This document shows, in pieces, positions 32,091 to 44,164 of a stretch of DNA of 64,000 bases. Within the stretch, counting starts at the first letter, position 1. Each line of letters starts with the position of its first letter. Origin of the DNA: Canis aureus (lineage: Eukaryota; Chordata; Mammalia; Carnivora; Canidae); the NCBI RefSeq assembly GCF_053574225.1, contig NC_135618.1, positions 67,389,383 to 67,453,382 of the forward strand. Direction: 5' to 3'. The notes below the pieces were generated by a model, which did no database searches, was not told the DNA's origin, and saw nothing but the letters and a program-made list of their open reading frames with translations. The translations under genes were made by a program, and so were the position numbers.

Positions 32091-33562
32091 TGAAGCCACA
32101 TTTTTTATTATTTACTTATAGAAGTCTCCAAACAGATTTTAAACTCATGGGAAGTAGGACCCACGGCAGAGGTAAATCTAAGACTAACATCTTGCTCCGC
32201 AAACACTGCCATATGGAATTGAACTTCCAAATGAGCTCTACAGACAGATTACCGGAATTGAGAAAAACAGAATGTTATTGTGGGAATGCTTACGTTCTGT
32301 TTGCTTGTTTTTGTGGAAGTGAGACAAGCTGAATTTCAAACGGCCAGTGGGCTTTGGATTTATGAAGAGGAAGTCATGTCAGAAATCAGATGGGGTGGGC
32401 AGGGGGAGGGAGGTGTATCCCAGGATCCACGTGCCAAATGCTTACATTTTGCAGGGAGGATCTAGATATTGATAACAAAATGAATCTTTAATATACAGTT
32501 TAGTTGGGGATTTTGTCTTCAAAACCTTTCAAAATTCTACACAATTCATGAAAGTCATATTGGAAAGTTAACTAGCATTGCTCCCCTGAAGCTGACGCTT
32601 GCACGGACCTAAAAGTCTGTGTTTTTCAGCCTATTACTCACATGTAATAAGATTTTGAGTTAACTTTTCTGCAAACCCACCTACATGGATCTTTTCACCA
32701 GACTACGTTTTCTGCTCAGTTTATATCTCCAAATGGATGGTGTGTATATGGTAGGAAGGGGCTCATTATTCATATTATAATATTATCACAAATGCTTAAA
32801 GCACACCAGTCTTCATATGAGGTCATGTGAAAGAAAAGAGTTTATTTCCTGACAAGAAAAAACCCATGAATTTATGAGGACTGGTGACTATAAAAAAATA
32901 TTTTCGTGAACATAAATTAGTTGGTTAAAGTCCGTTTAGATAGGGGTGATGGGAAACAGGTGGATAATAGTTGATGCTTCTCAAATGTGAACTATTCTTC
33001 CCAGAAGAAGCCGCATACAAACCCGCCTCTGTGGCCAAGACCAGGTGGTATGGGTTTCTGGGTGTAATCTCAGGTGTTTTGAGAAGGGGGCATCAAAACA
33101 AAGCTCTTATAAAATGGATCTTCTTCTCCTCCATGATCATGATGAACTGAACATGTTGCTCAGGGTTCGGGAGCCCTCAGCCTGTCCGCTCTTTCCTTCA
33201 GCTTACAGATATCTCAGCTCACTGTAGGAACACACACACACACACACCCCCCCGTCTCATCTTTCCACATAAATCCAAGGCTCTTATAGTCAGCTTCTCT
33301 AATCCAACATGTGGGACAGGTGAGAAAGGGAGAAACGGAAAAGGGGAGAGAGAATGCACTGCATTTTAGGGGAAAAATTAGCAACCTCTGCCTTCTGTCC
33401 TGAGATACTAAATACCCCCAAAGTTTATCATTAAATGCACAATTTATAACAGAAGAAAAACTAGTGAAATGTGAGTAAGCTCTTACAGTTCCTGGTATTT
33501 AATTTCAATTTTCCTTTCCCACCACCACCAACAAAAAATGTTCAATAAACCTAATATGTTGG
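32091..33562. other. SMURF1: unique intronic sequence
   Basis: No element recognised except a short CA/C run at 33230-33254. Short open frames only. This is one of the longer repeat-poor stretches of the intron and could hold regulatory sequence, but nothing identifies it. Confidence 0.55.
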
Positions 33563-33564
33563 TA

Positions 33565-33703
33565 GGGCACCCAGCTGGCTCAGTCAGTGAAGCATCTGAC
33601 CCTTGGTATCAGCACAGGTCTTGATTTCAGAGTTGTGAGTTCAAGTCCCACGTTGGGCTCCACACTAGCGTGGAGTCTACTTAAACAACTTAAGTAAGAT
33701 CTT
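33565..33703 (+). mobile_element. SINEC, short, plus
   Basis: 'gggcacccagctggctcagt', 'gttgtgagttcaagtcccac', 'cactagcgtggagtctactt'. Body ends early. Confidence 0.83.
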
Positions 33704-33871
33704 GGTATCAGAATCTTTTTCATAGAGCAAAATTCATAAAAGATAACAAGTTTTCTATATTTCTTCTTACTTTCACTGCCCAAGGTTACAATGCAAATTT
33801 TGAAATGCTGCACACACACAAGATTCTGCTAGGGTTCAACCCTACAAAGGAGTTACGAAGATCTTAAAGTA

Positions 33872-34113
33872 AGAGCTATGCTGTCAACCGGGGATTGGTT
33901 AACGATGGCCCATAGGCCAAATTTTGTAAATGGGCCTCCTGCCTGTTTTTGTAAATAAAGTTTACATGGAACACAGCCATGCTCATCTGTTCCCTTAGCG
34001 TCTATGGCTACAATGGCAGAACTGAATAGTTGTGACAAAGACCATATGGCCCATAAAGCATAAAATATTTACTCTCTGGGCCTTTTTGGAAGAAAGTTGC
34101 TGGACCCTGCTCC
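33872..34113 (-). mobile_element. hAT-Charlie-type DNA transposon relic
   Basis: 'gatggcccataggccaaatt', 'gtttttgtaaataaagttta', 'ggaacacagccatgctcatc', 'ccatatggcccataaagcat', 'tgctggaccctgctcc'. The ends resemble decayed inverted termini of a nonautonomous hAT element (start CAGGGGTCGGCAAA in the minus direction). Confidence 0.75.
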
Positions 34114-35190
34114 AAATATAAAATAGCACTGACTGCATATACATAATAACCTCAGTGGGCAAACTTCTTGGGGATCCACGAAGAGAAACATATCCCCAAA
34201 ATACCACCCTGGCTTTTGATTGCTTACTCATTTATTTATATGGATGCTAAATACAAACACAATTTGAAATGTATGTGATGCATATCAACCAAACTTGAAC
34301 CAGATGTAAGAAATAAGCATTCCACGAGAACACCATGAAGCGTCCCTCTCAAATTGCTATGTTGTTGTCTACTGAAAAACATTTGCAGACTCCAAGTAGA
34401 AAATGATAGAAAACTTCCATGTGTCTCTCAGAGTCTGGGCATTCACAACACTCTGCTCAGCCCTGGCTCAGAAAAACCTCTAGGTCACAGTTGGATGAGA
34501 GAGTGGGAACTGCCTTTGGGAGCCTTTTGCTTACCAAAGTACCAGACCTTTCAGGCTCTGAGTTCTGGGATGGTTCCAAATTCACTCCACCTACAAACAT
34601 GAACTGTGTGAATATGGGAAGCCCTTCTCCAAAACCACCCAAAAAAGGGACCCATCTCTGGAAGAAGACTTTGGAGGAAAAACCCCTCTGAAGCCAGTCA
34701 TTTGGAGCACTTGAGAAACAAAGAGCTTTCCCCAACTGCCCACTTTCCTATAGATAACAGGACCTATGAAGGTCAGAAATACATACAGAGAAGAAATTAT
34801 AAGTGCTACCCTTCACAGATTCAGTTTTGGACAGCTATGAAGATGAACAAAGATTCTCAAATTCATCACCTCCCTCAGATATAAGTGTTCCCTGCCCAGA
34901 AACTCATGTCAGCTGAACTCTACCTAAGGCCTCTATTCTTTGAAGCATCCCTTGGCCTCTATCCCAATCTATGTTATAATTTTAGGCCTTTGCAGTCCAA
35001 GACCTGTTGTGTGGATCATTCTGGGCCCTGTCTCACCCTAATTTCTCCCACTCTGGGCAGGAAGCATAAGCTCCAGCCATTCTAACACAGTCCTCTTCGC
35101 CTAACCATCTCTGTCCTCTACTGGGGAATCTGGATATACAGATCCTAGCTGGATCACTAGGACCCTGACACCATATATAATCCTTCTTCA
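34114..35190. other. SMURF1: unique intronic sequence with overlapping open frames
   Basis: Between 34354 and 34735 three frames of 82-92 codons overlap on both strands, which shows low stop density, not a gene. No known protein family, splice-bounded exon or repeat recognised. Confidence 0.5.
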
Positions 35191-35194
35191 CTTG

Positions 35195-35395
35195 ACATGA
35201 TCACACTCTGGGCTCAAATCGCAGCTCAGCTATTTAGCAGATAGGTAACCTGGAGCAAACGACTCAACCTCTCTGGGCCTCCATTTTCTCATTGGTACCA
35301 CAGAGATGATATTTCCTATTTTTCAGGGTTATCATGAGCATCAGAAGAGGTACTTGATAAAGACAGATGCTATCAGTATTAAGCTATCTTACTAG
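35195..35395 (+). mobile_element. MIR relic, plus
   Basis: 'ggctcaaatcgcagctcagc', 'cgactcaacctctctgggcc', 'tccattttctcattggtacc', 'gggttatcatgagcatcaga'. Confidence 0.8.
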
Positions 35396-35404
35396 TTACT
35401 ACTA

Positions 35405-35600
35405 ACATGACTACTTATCAAGGACTCTCTGTATACACGGCAATGTGACAGCAAGTTCATTCTTTTTAAATTCACTAACTTCTGATGTAGGTAATATTTA
35501 TCCCCAATTTACAAATATGAAAACAGACACAGATAGGTTAATTTGCTTAAGGTAACAATACATGTATTACATGGTGAGGTCAGGACCCAATCCTAGTCGT
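35405..35600 (-). mobile_element. MIR relic, minus
   Basis: 'tgatgtaggtaatatttatc', 'cccaatttacaaatatgaaa', 'gttaatttgcttaaggtaac'. Opposite orientation to the MIR beside it. Confidence 0.7.
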
Positions 35601-35668
35601 TCAAGTAGAGTTGATTCTCATTAGTCATGAATTCTGTATTTGTGAATTGTCTACTTGGTAAAATTACT

Positions 35669-35770
35669 GGGGCACCTGGCTGGTTCAGTCAGTAGAGCAT
35701 ATGACTCTCCATCTCAAGGTCATCAGTTCAAGCCCCATGTTGGGAGTAGCATTCACTTTTTTAAAAAATT
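35669..35770 (+). mobile_element. short SINEC (SINEC2-like), plus
   Basis: 'ggggcacctggctggttcag', 'gtcatcagttcaagccccat', T/A-rich end. A second SINE is inserted in its tail. Confidence 0.85.
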
Positions 35771-35778
35771 TACTTGTG

Positions 35779-36003
35779 AGGCACTTGGGCAACTCAGTCA
35801 GTTGGGCATCTGGTTCTTGATTTTGGCTCAGGTCATGATCTCAGGGTTGTGAGATCCAGCCCCAAGTCAGGGTCCACACTCAGTGTGGAGTCTACTTGCG
35901 ATTCTCTCTCCTTTTCCCTCTGCTTCTCCCCCTACACCTGTGCTAGTTTGCTTGCTTGCTTTCACGCTCATAATAAACAAACAAATAAATAAATAAAATA
36001 TTC
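35779..36003 (+). mobile_element. SINEC in tail of previous SINE
   Basis: 'aggcacttgggcaactcagt', 'caggtcatgatctcagggtt', tail aaacaaacaaataaataaat. Target-site duplication aaaaaatttactt at 35763-35775, recurring at about 36004-36017 as aaaaaatttact. Confidence 0.88.
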
Positions 36004-36017
36004 AAAAAAATTTACTC

Positions 36018-37505
36018 ATAACCCCAAAATCAATACTCCTGGTACTTTGTCATCACTCACAGACACGTGCAGATCAACAAAAAACTTGAGTGTCCCAATG
36101 TACACACTCCTAGCTGTGGCTGAATGATGTGACATTTTGCCTTCTCATTTCAACACTCATGCTACAAACAAGTATTGTTTTTGCAATCTATTTAGTGACT
36201 CCTTTTCCACATTTTTGTGCTTCTTGTGGGTGATTTTAAATAGCAAAATAGTGTAGAAGTGCTACCTGGTATCCCCAAACTCAAGGCGGCTATGATGTGC
36301 CTCATAGAAAAAAATGCATGTAATTAGACCAGCTTCATTCAAGCATGACTCACAGCACTGTTAGCCACAAGCTAAATGCTAATGAATCAGCATTATTATC
36401 CATTATTATTAGTTATTAATACATAATAGATACATTGTCTTTAAACAGGAGCATACATGAAACATACTATTATTGCTCAGTTGACAGAAATGTGACCAGA
36501 GACTCATAGGAACCAATTCTGTATCCTTATGAGCAAAAGATCAGGAGTCACTAACTCAGTGTTCATGGAGACTTCACAGAACGTAGTTACCGTGAATAAC
36601 GGTCATCAACTGCATAGGCCTCGTTCTGTCATGGCTGGTATTACCCACACCTCAGATACTATCCCCAGACCCACCCTAGAAGGTTTTGCTCCCAAGGCCA
36701 CTCCCGCAGCACCCATCAGACACACGGGTGGGAGCTAGGGAGGGCACTGGCATAGGGAAGAACCAGAGGAGAATTAAAAAAAAAAAAAAAGGTAGAGTAA
36801 ACGTGGCATTCCAATAACCTACAGCTCAAAAAAGGTGAAGTGGGAATGCAAGCTACACCCTAAAAATATAAGCTTGCTACCCTCTGCTCCCTTCCTACTT
36901 CCAGAATTATAAGCTTTGAGGATCTTGGGAATCCCTATATTCAGAAAACATTTCCAAAAATGAATTAAGGAATTAATCAAATTTAAAGCCATCTTCAGTC
37001 TTGGTATTCTCAATAACTATCAAATTTCCTTTCCTCTCATTACAAAGCCAATCTCCTCTGTTTCCAGCTCTAGCTGTAGCAATTAGGAGAGAATATGGAC
37101 AGTACTGCCACCACAAAGATGTATTATGTTGCATCCTGGAAAACAAAGATTTCCCTGGAATTTGCTCCCCCAAAATTCAATAATTAATTAATTAATTAAA
37201 AAATTAAAAATTAAACAAATTAAAAAACAAATTCAATAAAATATAACAAAACAAACACCCTATAAGGACATTAAAATATTGCCAAATTGCCAGTGCCCTG
37301 TAGAAAAGGCACCCAAATTCTGAGGAGTTTTTGCAATTTCATTCCTAAAATTCTCGTGCAAAAATCATTTTATGCAAAGCTAAGTACAGTTTGATTTCTT
37401 TTCTCCTCATGTAAAGAGTTGCTCTTAAAGACATTTTCTTCATTTAAAACAATCTACTCCAAAGCATATCATACACTCTTCTGTATATATATATATTCCA
37501 ATTAA
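36018..37505. other. SMURF1: mostly unique intronic sequence
   Basis: Poly(A) at about 36776-36790 and AT-rich low complexity at 37180-37245 (attaatta repeats). No gene or clear element. Confidence 0.55.
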
Positions 37506-37518
37506 AAAAAAAGAGCCA

Positions 37519-37647
37519 GGGATCCCTGGGTGGCGCAGCGGTTTAGCACCTGCCTTTGGCCCAGGGCGCGATCCTGGAGACCCGGGACCGAATCCCACGT
37601 CGGGCTCCTGGTACATGGAGCCTGTTTCTCCCTCTGCCTATGTCTCT

Positions 37648-37680
<33 letters not shown>

Positions 37681-37750
37681 ACTATCATAAATAAATAATA
37701 AAAAAAAATTAAAAATAAATAAAAATAAGAATAAAAAATTAAAAAAAATT
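37519..37750 (+). mobile_element. young SINEC_Cf, plus
   Basis: Near-intact head 'gggatccctgggtggcgcag', 'cggtttagcacctgcctttg', 'gacccgggaccgaatcccac', pure CT run (37652-37676), 'gactatcataaataaat' and a long A/T-rich tail. Target-site duplication aaaaaaagagcca at 37506-37518 and 37751-37763, exact. Confidence 0.96.
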
Positions 37751-37921
37751 AAAAAAAGAGCCAAATATATAACTCCAGGTTATATTGAGATAAGCCAATT
37801 TTTCAATTATGAGTTGATTATAATTTGCTAAAATAAAAGCTTTGCAGTCCAAATATTAAAGCTTTGGTAGTCTTTCTACATTGCAATACATTAATTTCAA
37901 TTTTCAAAAATAACAGATAAC

Positions 37922-38119
37922 AGGCATCTGAGTGGTGCAGTCAGTTACAGGTCTGATTCTTGGTTTCAGTTCAGGTCATGATTTCAGGGCCATGAGATCA
38001 AGTCCCATGTTGAGCTCCACACTCGGTCTGCTTAGGACTTTCTCTCCCTCTTTCTCTACCCCCTCACTCCCATGTGTTCTTTGTCTCTCTCTCTCTAATA
38101 AATAAATAAATCTTAAAAC
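37922..38119 (+). mobile_element. SINEC, plus strand
   Basis: 'aggcatctgagtggtgcagt', 'caggtcatgatttcagggcc', tail aataaataaataaatctt. Target-site duplication aaaaataacagataac (37906-37921) and aaaaataacaggtaac (38120-38135). Confidence 0.93.
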
Positions 38120-38135
38120 AAAAATAACAGGTAAC

Positions 38136-39520
38136 AAAAGTCAAATTTTAAGTGTCATTAACAGCCCAGTTGATATTCTCACACAAGATTAGAAACAATT
38201 GAAAACTACTATTTGAAATCATATATATAATATCTCAAAATTAAAATCCTACAACTGTTAACAGTATCCTTAAATATTTAATTTAAATATTAAAAATACT
38301 AGAATACAAACAGGACCAAAGTAAAAATTCATCCAGAGGTTGGGCGTGATTGTCAGGTGGGAAGCTTGCAGGATTCCCCCCCACTGGTTGTGGGAATCCC
38401 TGTCTTCTGTGCACATACACACTCAAATAAAATAGTGAAGGAATAATAATTAAATTACAATAAGTAAATCAAAAAACCCACAAACCTAAAAATTCATAAA
38501 TAACCCCTTTTGAAAGAACAATGAACAGCTTTATAGATCATAAAGGGAATATCTCCCATGAATTGGGAATATTAAAACTGAACAAGTTGAAGGTAATGCT
38601 TATATCAATTTTAAAGTAACTTCACAACTAATTTTTAAAGTATTCACAGCTCTGACTAAATCTGTGCCTTTTAAGTCACATTAACATAAACAGGAGACTA
38701 ACAGGTGAATCTGAAGAATACAAAAGGGAATTCAATTCCATTTAAATACCATCTGTTCTGCTGGGAGTTTCTGTAACACAGATGAGTTCATGTTTGATTG
38801 GTAAGCGAGGAATGACATCATGACAGCATGGAAGCCTCACTGATTCATTTGTGAGTTTCCAAAACAAAGAAGTGGAAGGAATGGAATTATGGGAGATCTC
38901 AGGCAAGAGAAAAACAAGGCCTCATCTAACTTGGCCTTAACAGGAAGCTGTATTTCAAGCAAGCTGCAGAAGGAAGCCTGCACCCAGACCTCACTCCCCA
39001 GACAGGTGGAGTCACAGCCAGGCTGAGGTCTCTCAGCTGGGTTGTGGCACTGGCTCCTGTCCCTGTCCCCTGTAATAGCAGCCCCACTGTCTCAGAACTC
39101 AACACCAACTATCCATACACCAGTGCTAGCACTCCTAGCTAGAATTTCCACTTTGCCGTTCTTGTACACTTTTAGTATCCATTTTAACAATGTCCAGCCA
39201 CACTGAGATGTTCACCTAAGCGATCCAGGTAATCCTCTAGGGTACTGATTATTGCTTTTGCTAGTAGCTACCAAGCTGCAGAAATTTTAAGAGATCTGCC
39301 ACCACCTTATTTTTCTCTTATGAGGCACTATTTTTAGTGCATGATTTGCAGAATGCACGATTTTTTAGGAACATAAATATTCCATTTTAGTAGAAAGAAC
39401 TATAAATGTTTCTCAAGTGCCTACCTACTATATACAGGCAACGGGCCATGTACTCAAGTTATACTTCAGGACCTAAAGATAACAGGTTTTTTTTAAAGAT
39501 CTCAACTTAGAGAAACAAAC
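38136..39520. other. SMURF1: unique intronic sequence
   Basis: AT-rich up to about 38750, then average composition. Nothing recognised except a C run near 38376. Confidence 0.55.
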
Positions 39521-39525
39521 AATCT

Positions 39526-39980
39526 CTTCATTAGTTTGCCAGAGCGGCCATCACAAAGTATCAGGTGCTGGGTGGCCTTAAGCCACAGGAAATTTGTCTC
39601 ACATTCCTGGAGACTAGAAATCCAAGACCAAGGTGCTGGCAGGGTTGGTCCCTTCTGAGGGCAGGGAAGGAGAATCTGTGCTTCGCCACTCTCCTAGCTT
39701 CTCTTGGTTTGCTGGCACCAAAAGGTGCTCTCAGGAGGAGCGCTAATGTATCTATGACCTCTACCTTCATATCAATATGGCATCCTCCCTTTCTGCTCAT
39801 CTGCATCCAAATTTCCATATTTGATAAGGATAGCAATCATAATTGGATTGGGGGGGGGCCCACCGTACTCAGCATGACCGCATCTCAACTAACTGCATCC
39901 ACAATGACCCTATTTCTCAATGGAAAGCCACATCCTGAGGTACAGGGGGGCTGAGGACCTCAACCTATGAATCCTGGATG
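39526..39980 (-). mobile_element. MLT1-type LTR, minus
   Basis: Antisense MLT1 phrases: 'gtttgccagagcggccatca', 'caaagtatcaggtgctgggt', 'ggagactagaaatccaagac', 'attggattgg', 'gaccctatttctcaatg', 'cctgaggtacagggggg'. Solo LTR; open frames on both strands are chance. Confidence 0.82.
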
Positions 39981-40640
39981 GTCAAAGTGCAATCCATCAC
40001 CACCTCTAACTCACAAAGTGGAAAATACTAAAAACTGTCAGTGTTTCCAGCCCTTGGTAATGGCAAATAAGGCAAGTCAGTCGGCTAAAAAACATAAAAG
40101 CTGCAGGAAATATGAAAAGCATCTTCCTGAACACCCCACACAACTAACACGGTTGTGAGGACATACTGAACCCAGGTTCAAGTCAGTACTTGACCTAGAG
40201 AGCACTAAGAAGCTCAGCTGCCTTTTTTTTTTTTTTTTTTTTTTTTGCCCTGTAGTTATTTCCTAAGAGGTGTCTTTTTAGGACTTTGGGGAATGAGGGC
40301 TGGGATCTGCTAACAGGCAAGGATGGAGTCCTGATGAAGCACATGTCAGTTTGGGATAGCCCTTGAAAGGCAGCAGGTGGGAATAGGAATTCAGATAGCA
40401 GCCCAGCTTTATAATAGCTAGGTGACCAAGAAAATCTCAAGCCTTGATTCTGGACTGCTAGTGATAACTTTCAAATACACATATCCCATACACCTGAACT
40501 ATGGGGTAGACCCCTGGCCAAGGCCCAGGCCACCAGGAGCACACAGATCAGATACAAATAACACTGCAAAGGTTATGAACACATAAGTGACACTGAAACC
40601 ACAACCCGCAGAAGACCATTTGGAACGCATACCCTGAACC
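39981..40640. other. SMURF1: intronic sequence with poly(T)
   Basis: Poly(T) of about 26 at 40221-40246 with no recognisable element body on either side. The rest appears unique. Confidence 0.5.
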
Positions 40641-41510
40641 CAACTAGGCCAATGCCTGCTAAAACAAATACATCATCATTCAACCACAGGATCAGAACAA
40701 GATGCAGAGCCTCAAAACAGAATATTCAAGATGTTCAGGATATAATCCAAAATTACTCAGCACACAAAGAATGAGGAAAATTGCCACTCACCTGGGGGAA
40801 AAGATACACTATGCAAACACTACTGTAAGAAAGCCGGCGTGGCTATATTAATATTACACAAAGCAGACTTCAAAACAAAGAAAGCCATAGGGGATAAAGA
40901 GGAACATTCCAGGATGATAAAAGGGTTAATTTGCCAGAAAGACATAACAATTTAAACGTTTATGCGTCTAACAACAAAGCTTCAAAACACGTAGGAGCAA
41001 AACCTGACAGAATTGAAAAGAAAAACAGAAAAATCCAAAATTACAGCTGGAGACTTCAGTACTTCTCCTAGTAATCGACAGAAGGGGTAGTCAGAAAGGA
41101 TGGAGAGCCATCAACTCAATGGATCAAATGTACATTTATCGAACACTTCATACAAGCAGAGACACATTCTTTTCAACACACATGGAACATTCATAAAAAA
41201 ATTTTAACAAATGTAAAAAACTTGAAATTGTATAACTATGTGCTTCTGATTATAATGGAATTAACCTGCAAAGTAATAGAAAAAGATAACAGGAAAATCT
41301 CCAACACTTGGAGAGTAAACAGCACACTTATAAATAATTCATGGATGAAAGGGAATGTTTTAAGGGAGATTAGAGAATACTTAAAACTAAAAGAAAAATT
41401 TTAAATTAACATAGCAAAATCTGTGGAATTCAGCTAACACAGTACTGAGAAAGAAATTTAGATATCTTTTCTACAATTTTCTAATGTAAAGGGCACAGTG
41501 GAGTCATATC
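40640..41510 (+). mobile_element. L1 ORF2 5' (endonuclease) relic, plus
   Basis: 'ggctatattaatattacaca', 'gcagacttcaaaacaaagaa', 'tgcgtctaacaacaaagctt', 'agctggagacttcagtactt', 'cttttcaacacacatggaac', 'ctccaacacttggagagtaa'. This is the EN part of an old L1; many stops. Confidence 0.75.
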
Positions 41511-41989
41511 TGAAAATTGAAATGTAGTCACTTGCTGGGACTTCATACCTCATACTGTGAAAGTGGGCAGAGGACCCACCACCAGATAACCACATTGATT
41601 TCTTACAAATCAATATCCACTAACTCTAAGCTGCACTTCTACAATTTCTCAAAAATCACTACCAAACCTAAATCACTAAAGAAAACAGTAACAGAATGTT
41701 TAAAGTATCTTTCTGGTTGTGTGCATCAATGTCCAAAGAGTGTCCTAACCAACATGGCTTAAAATTTTCAACTCAAGCTATTTAATAGGCTATGAGTCCA
41801 ACCAGACCAAATAAAACAGAATAAAAGTAATAGGAAAAACTGGCACAGGTATTCTAAAAAAACAAATCTCCATTAGCTAGTTTCTTGTGATAAAATACAC
41901 ACAAACCAAAAAAACAAATTTGCACCTTTTAAAATAAATAACCAGAGGTCACGACTGTTATCCATAAAATGTTATTTACACAAATTTTT

Positions 41990-42530
41990 ATTGGAAAAGC
42001 TGCACATGAAAAATCTAACTTTATACCTTAGAAAATTAGAAAAAGAGCAAAATAAACAGAGTGAGAAACTCCACATTAAGTTTACCTGGAGTCCCAGAGA
42101 GAGGAGAATAAGAGAGGATGGGGGGCAACAATGAAAAAGATCCTGGCTGCGAAATTTTCAAGAAGTGATGAGAAACATCAACCCATAAATTCAGAAAGTC
42201 CAAGCAGAATAAATAAAGGGAACACACATCAGGGTATATAACAGTGACACTGCAAGGAAGGAAAGACAAAAAGAAAAATCTTAACAGATGGCCACAGAAA
42301 AAGGAATGACAACTCATTTCTGAGTACTGACGATGGACTTCTCAAAAGCAACAGGCCAAGTCAGAAGACAACAGAACATCTTCAAGAAAATAACCACTAA
42401 CCTAGAATTCTCTACCCAGCAAAAAGTACCTTTTAAGAATAAAGATGAAGGAAAGATGTCTTTGGACAAAACCTGAGTTAGCCACCGGTACAATTTTCAT
42501 TGTTAACCATCGTAAGATGCCTCTATTTAA
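41990..42530 (+). mobile_element. L1/HAL1-like 5' region relic
   Basis: 'gtttacctggagtcccagag', 'aacctagaattctctaccca', 'aagaataaagatgaaggaaa' resemble the ORF1-side region of old L1 or HAL1. Weak family call. Confidence 0.5.
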
Positions 42531-42544
42531 AACACACATTAAAT

Positions 42545-42685
42545 GGGGCACTTGGGTGGCTCAATGGTTGAGCATCTGCCTTTGGCTCAGGGCATGGTCC
42601 CGGGATCCTGGGAACCTGCTTCTCCCTCTGCCTGCCTCTCTGCCTTTCTGTGTTTCTCATGAATAAATAAATAAAATCTTTAAAT
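42545..42685 (+). mobile_element. SINEC, internally deleted
   Basis: 'ggggcacttgggtggctcaa', then 'gatcctgggaacctgcttct' with part of the body missing, tail 'catgaataaataaataaaat'. Confidence 0.88.
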
Positions 42686-42689
42686 AAAA

Positions 42690-43557
42690 TCTGATAGGAT
42701 TCAACGAGGGTATGATATAGAACAGTCCACTTTCTTGTTTTCATCACTAATTGATGCCTATTTTGTCCTGTGTCACACATCAGCCCCCTATTCACAGATA
42801 CTCTGCCTGAAGCTTTACTAAATACAGGACAGCTAGAGAAAACAACACAGTGCATCTAGAAAGTGTACTGATCACTAAGCCCTGTGGCTGAGTAAAACCG
42901 GAGAGATTTATATTTGTACCATATCTGGTCCAGAGAAACTGCAGAATTTAGCTACATAGCACACAGTTTCCCATCCAGGGACGTATTAAGGATTGTCAGC
43001 CCTTTGAACGTCTTCCCAGCTTGTGAGATTATCAAATCCTCTGAGCAGATCTCTACCTCATTTGTTTAAAATAACATTTAAGAATTGCTTTGGTCAGGGC
43101 CTGTGCCACTGGAGAGAGAGAGGTGATGGAGTCTCTGCCTCTCATCTTTGGCAGCAGCAAAGACAAAGACATGCAGAATACGAAAAAATTGTGTGGAGCC
43201 CTCCATAGGAAGATGAGAAAGGGGAACCAGCCCCTGCCAAGCAGGGAGTGCTGGGGGAGGTCATTCTATGTGGACAAGGAACATGGACAAGGATATGCTG
43301 AAGAGGCAGATGCATTCAAGGCCAAGGGTGTGCTTCTATGGGATGTTTGCTTTAGGAGAGAGAGAAAGAGCTAGGGCCAGACTAGAAAAAGTCTCACCTG
43401 CAATTGCTCAGGAATTTGAACTTTACCTTGTGGGCAATGAGGAGCCAAACCTAATCAGATTGGCTTTTTGAGGAAGCTAGAAACTCCGGCACTAGAATAG
43501 AAAATGAGAAGGAATGGGAAGAAGCAGAAAGGAGGCATCTATCTAGAAGCTGCTGAA
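42690..43557. other. SMURF1: intronic sequence, possible ancient repeat
   Basis: 'tttgaactttaccttgtggg' and 'caatgaggagcc' at about 43407-43450 resemble an ancient mammalian interspersed repeat that I cannot name with confidence. Plus open frames at 43023-43471 are not supported as genes. Confidence 0.4.
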
Positions 43558-43631
43558 ATAGTCCAAGGGGAAAAAAAACAAAAAAACAAAAACAAAACAA
43601 AAAAAAACACCAAAAAAGACATAGTCCAAGG
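43558..43631. mobile_element. bodiless A-rich insertion with target-site duplication
   Basis: atagtccaagg occurs exactly at 43558-43568 and 43621-43631. Between the copies is only a 52-bp A-rich stretch (43569-43620) with single C interruptions and no element body. This looks like retrotransposition of a tail alone. Confidence 0.75.
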
Positions 43632-44164
43632 AGGTTTTATTCTAATGTGAGCCCCCTGCAGGGGGCTAGCATAATGCCTTAGGCAAAGCAAGAGAACAAT
43701 GTTGGACTGACCCTACCAAAAAAAACCACCTAAATTTCTTACAAAGTGCTTTCCTGCTTTCTAAGACAATTCCTTCCTCAAGATAGGTGTGGGGAGAAAA
43801 AAATAAAAGGCAGCCACACCACCATATACTCTCTGATAAAACTACCAATGCCATTCTAATACACAGCTAAAATGCTGAAGATTCTCCTTGTCTTCATATT
43901 ATCACATTTTTCACTGATCTCAAGACACTGGTGGAAAGAGTTCTGAAAAAACCTGCAAAGCAAATATGCTGACCAGAGGATGCCATATATACATATTTTA
44001 ATAACAAAACCAAGGAAAGACTTCAATATGTAGATTGCACCAGTTCAGTGTTTCTCCAAATAATCTAGTTTCAGATGTGCACTGATTTTTATCCACCAAG
44101 ATACAAATCTTCAGTGCATACTCCCAACAACTGAGGCCTGTCCCAGGAGTTGAATGCAATCAAT
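43632..44164. other. SMURF1: unique intronic sequence
   Basis: No element or exon recognised. Confidence 0.55.

Noticed and set aside
34354..34735. Three overlapping frames as a candidate retrogene
   Set aside because: No A-tail, no known protein, no splice sites; both strands are open, which argues against coding.
39561..39954. Overlapping 91- and 129-codon frames on both strands
   Set aside because: They lie in an MLT1-type LTR; low stop density there is chance.
40221..40246. Poly(T) as the tail of a minus-strand retrocopy
   Set aside because: No element or gene body follows it and no convincing flanking duplication was seen.
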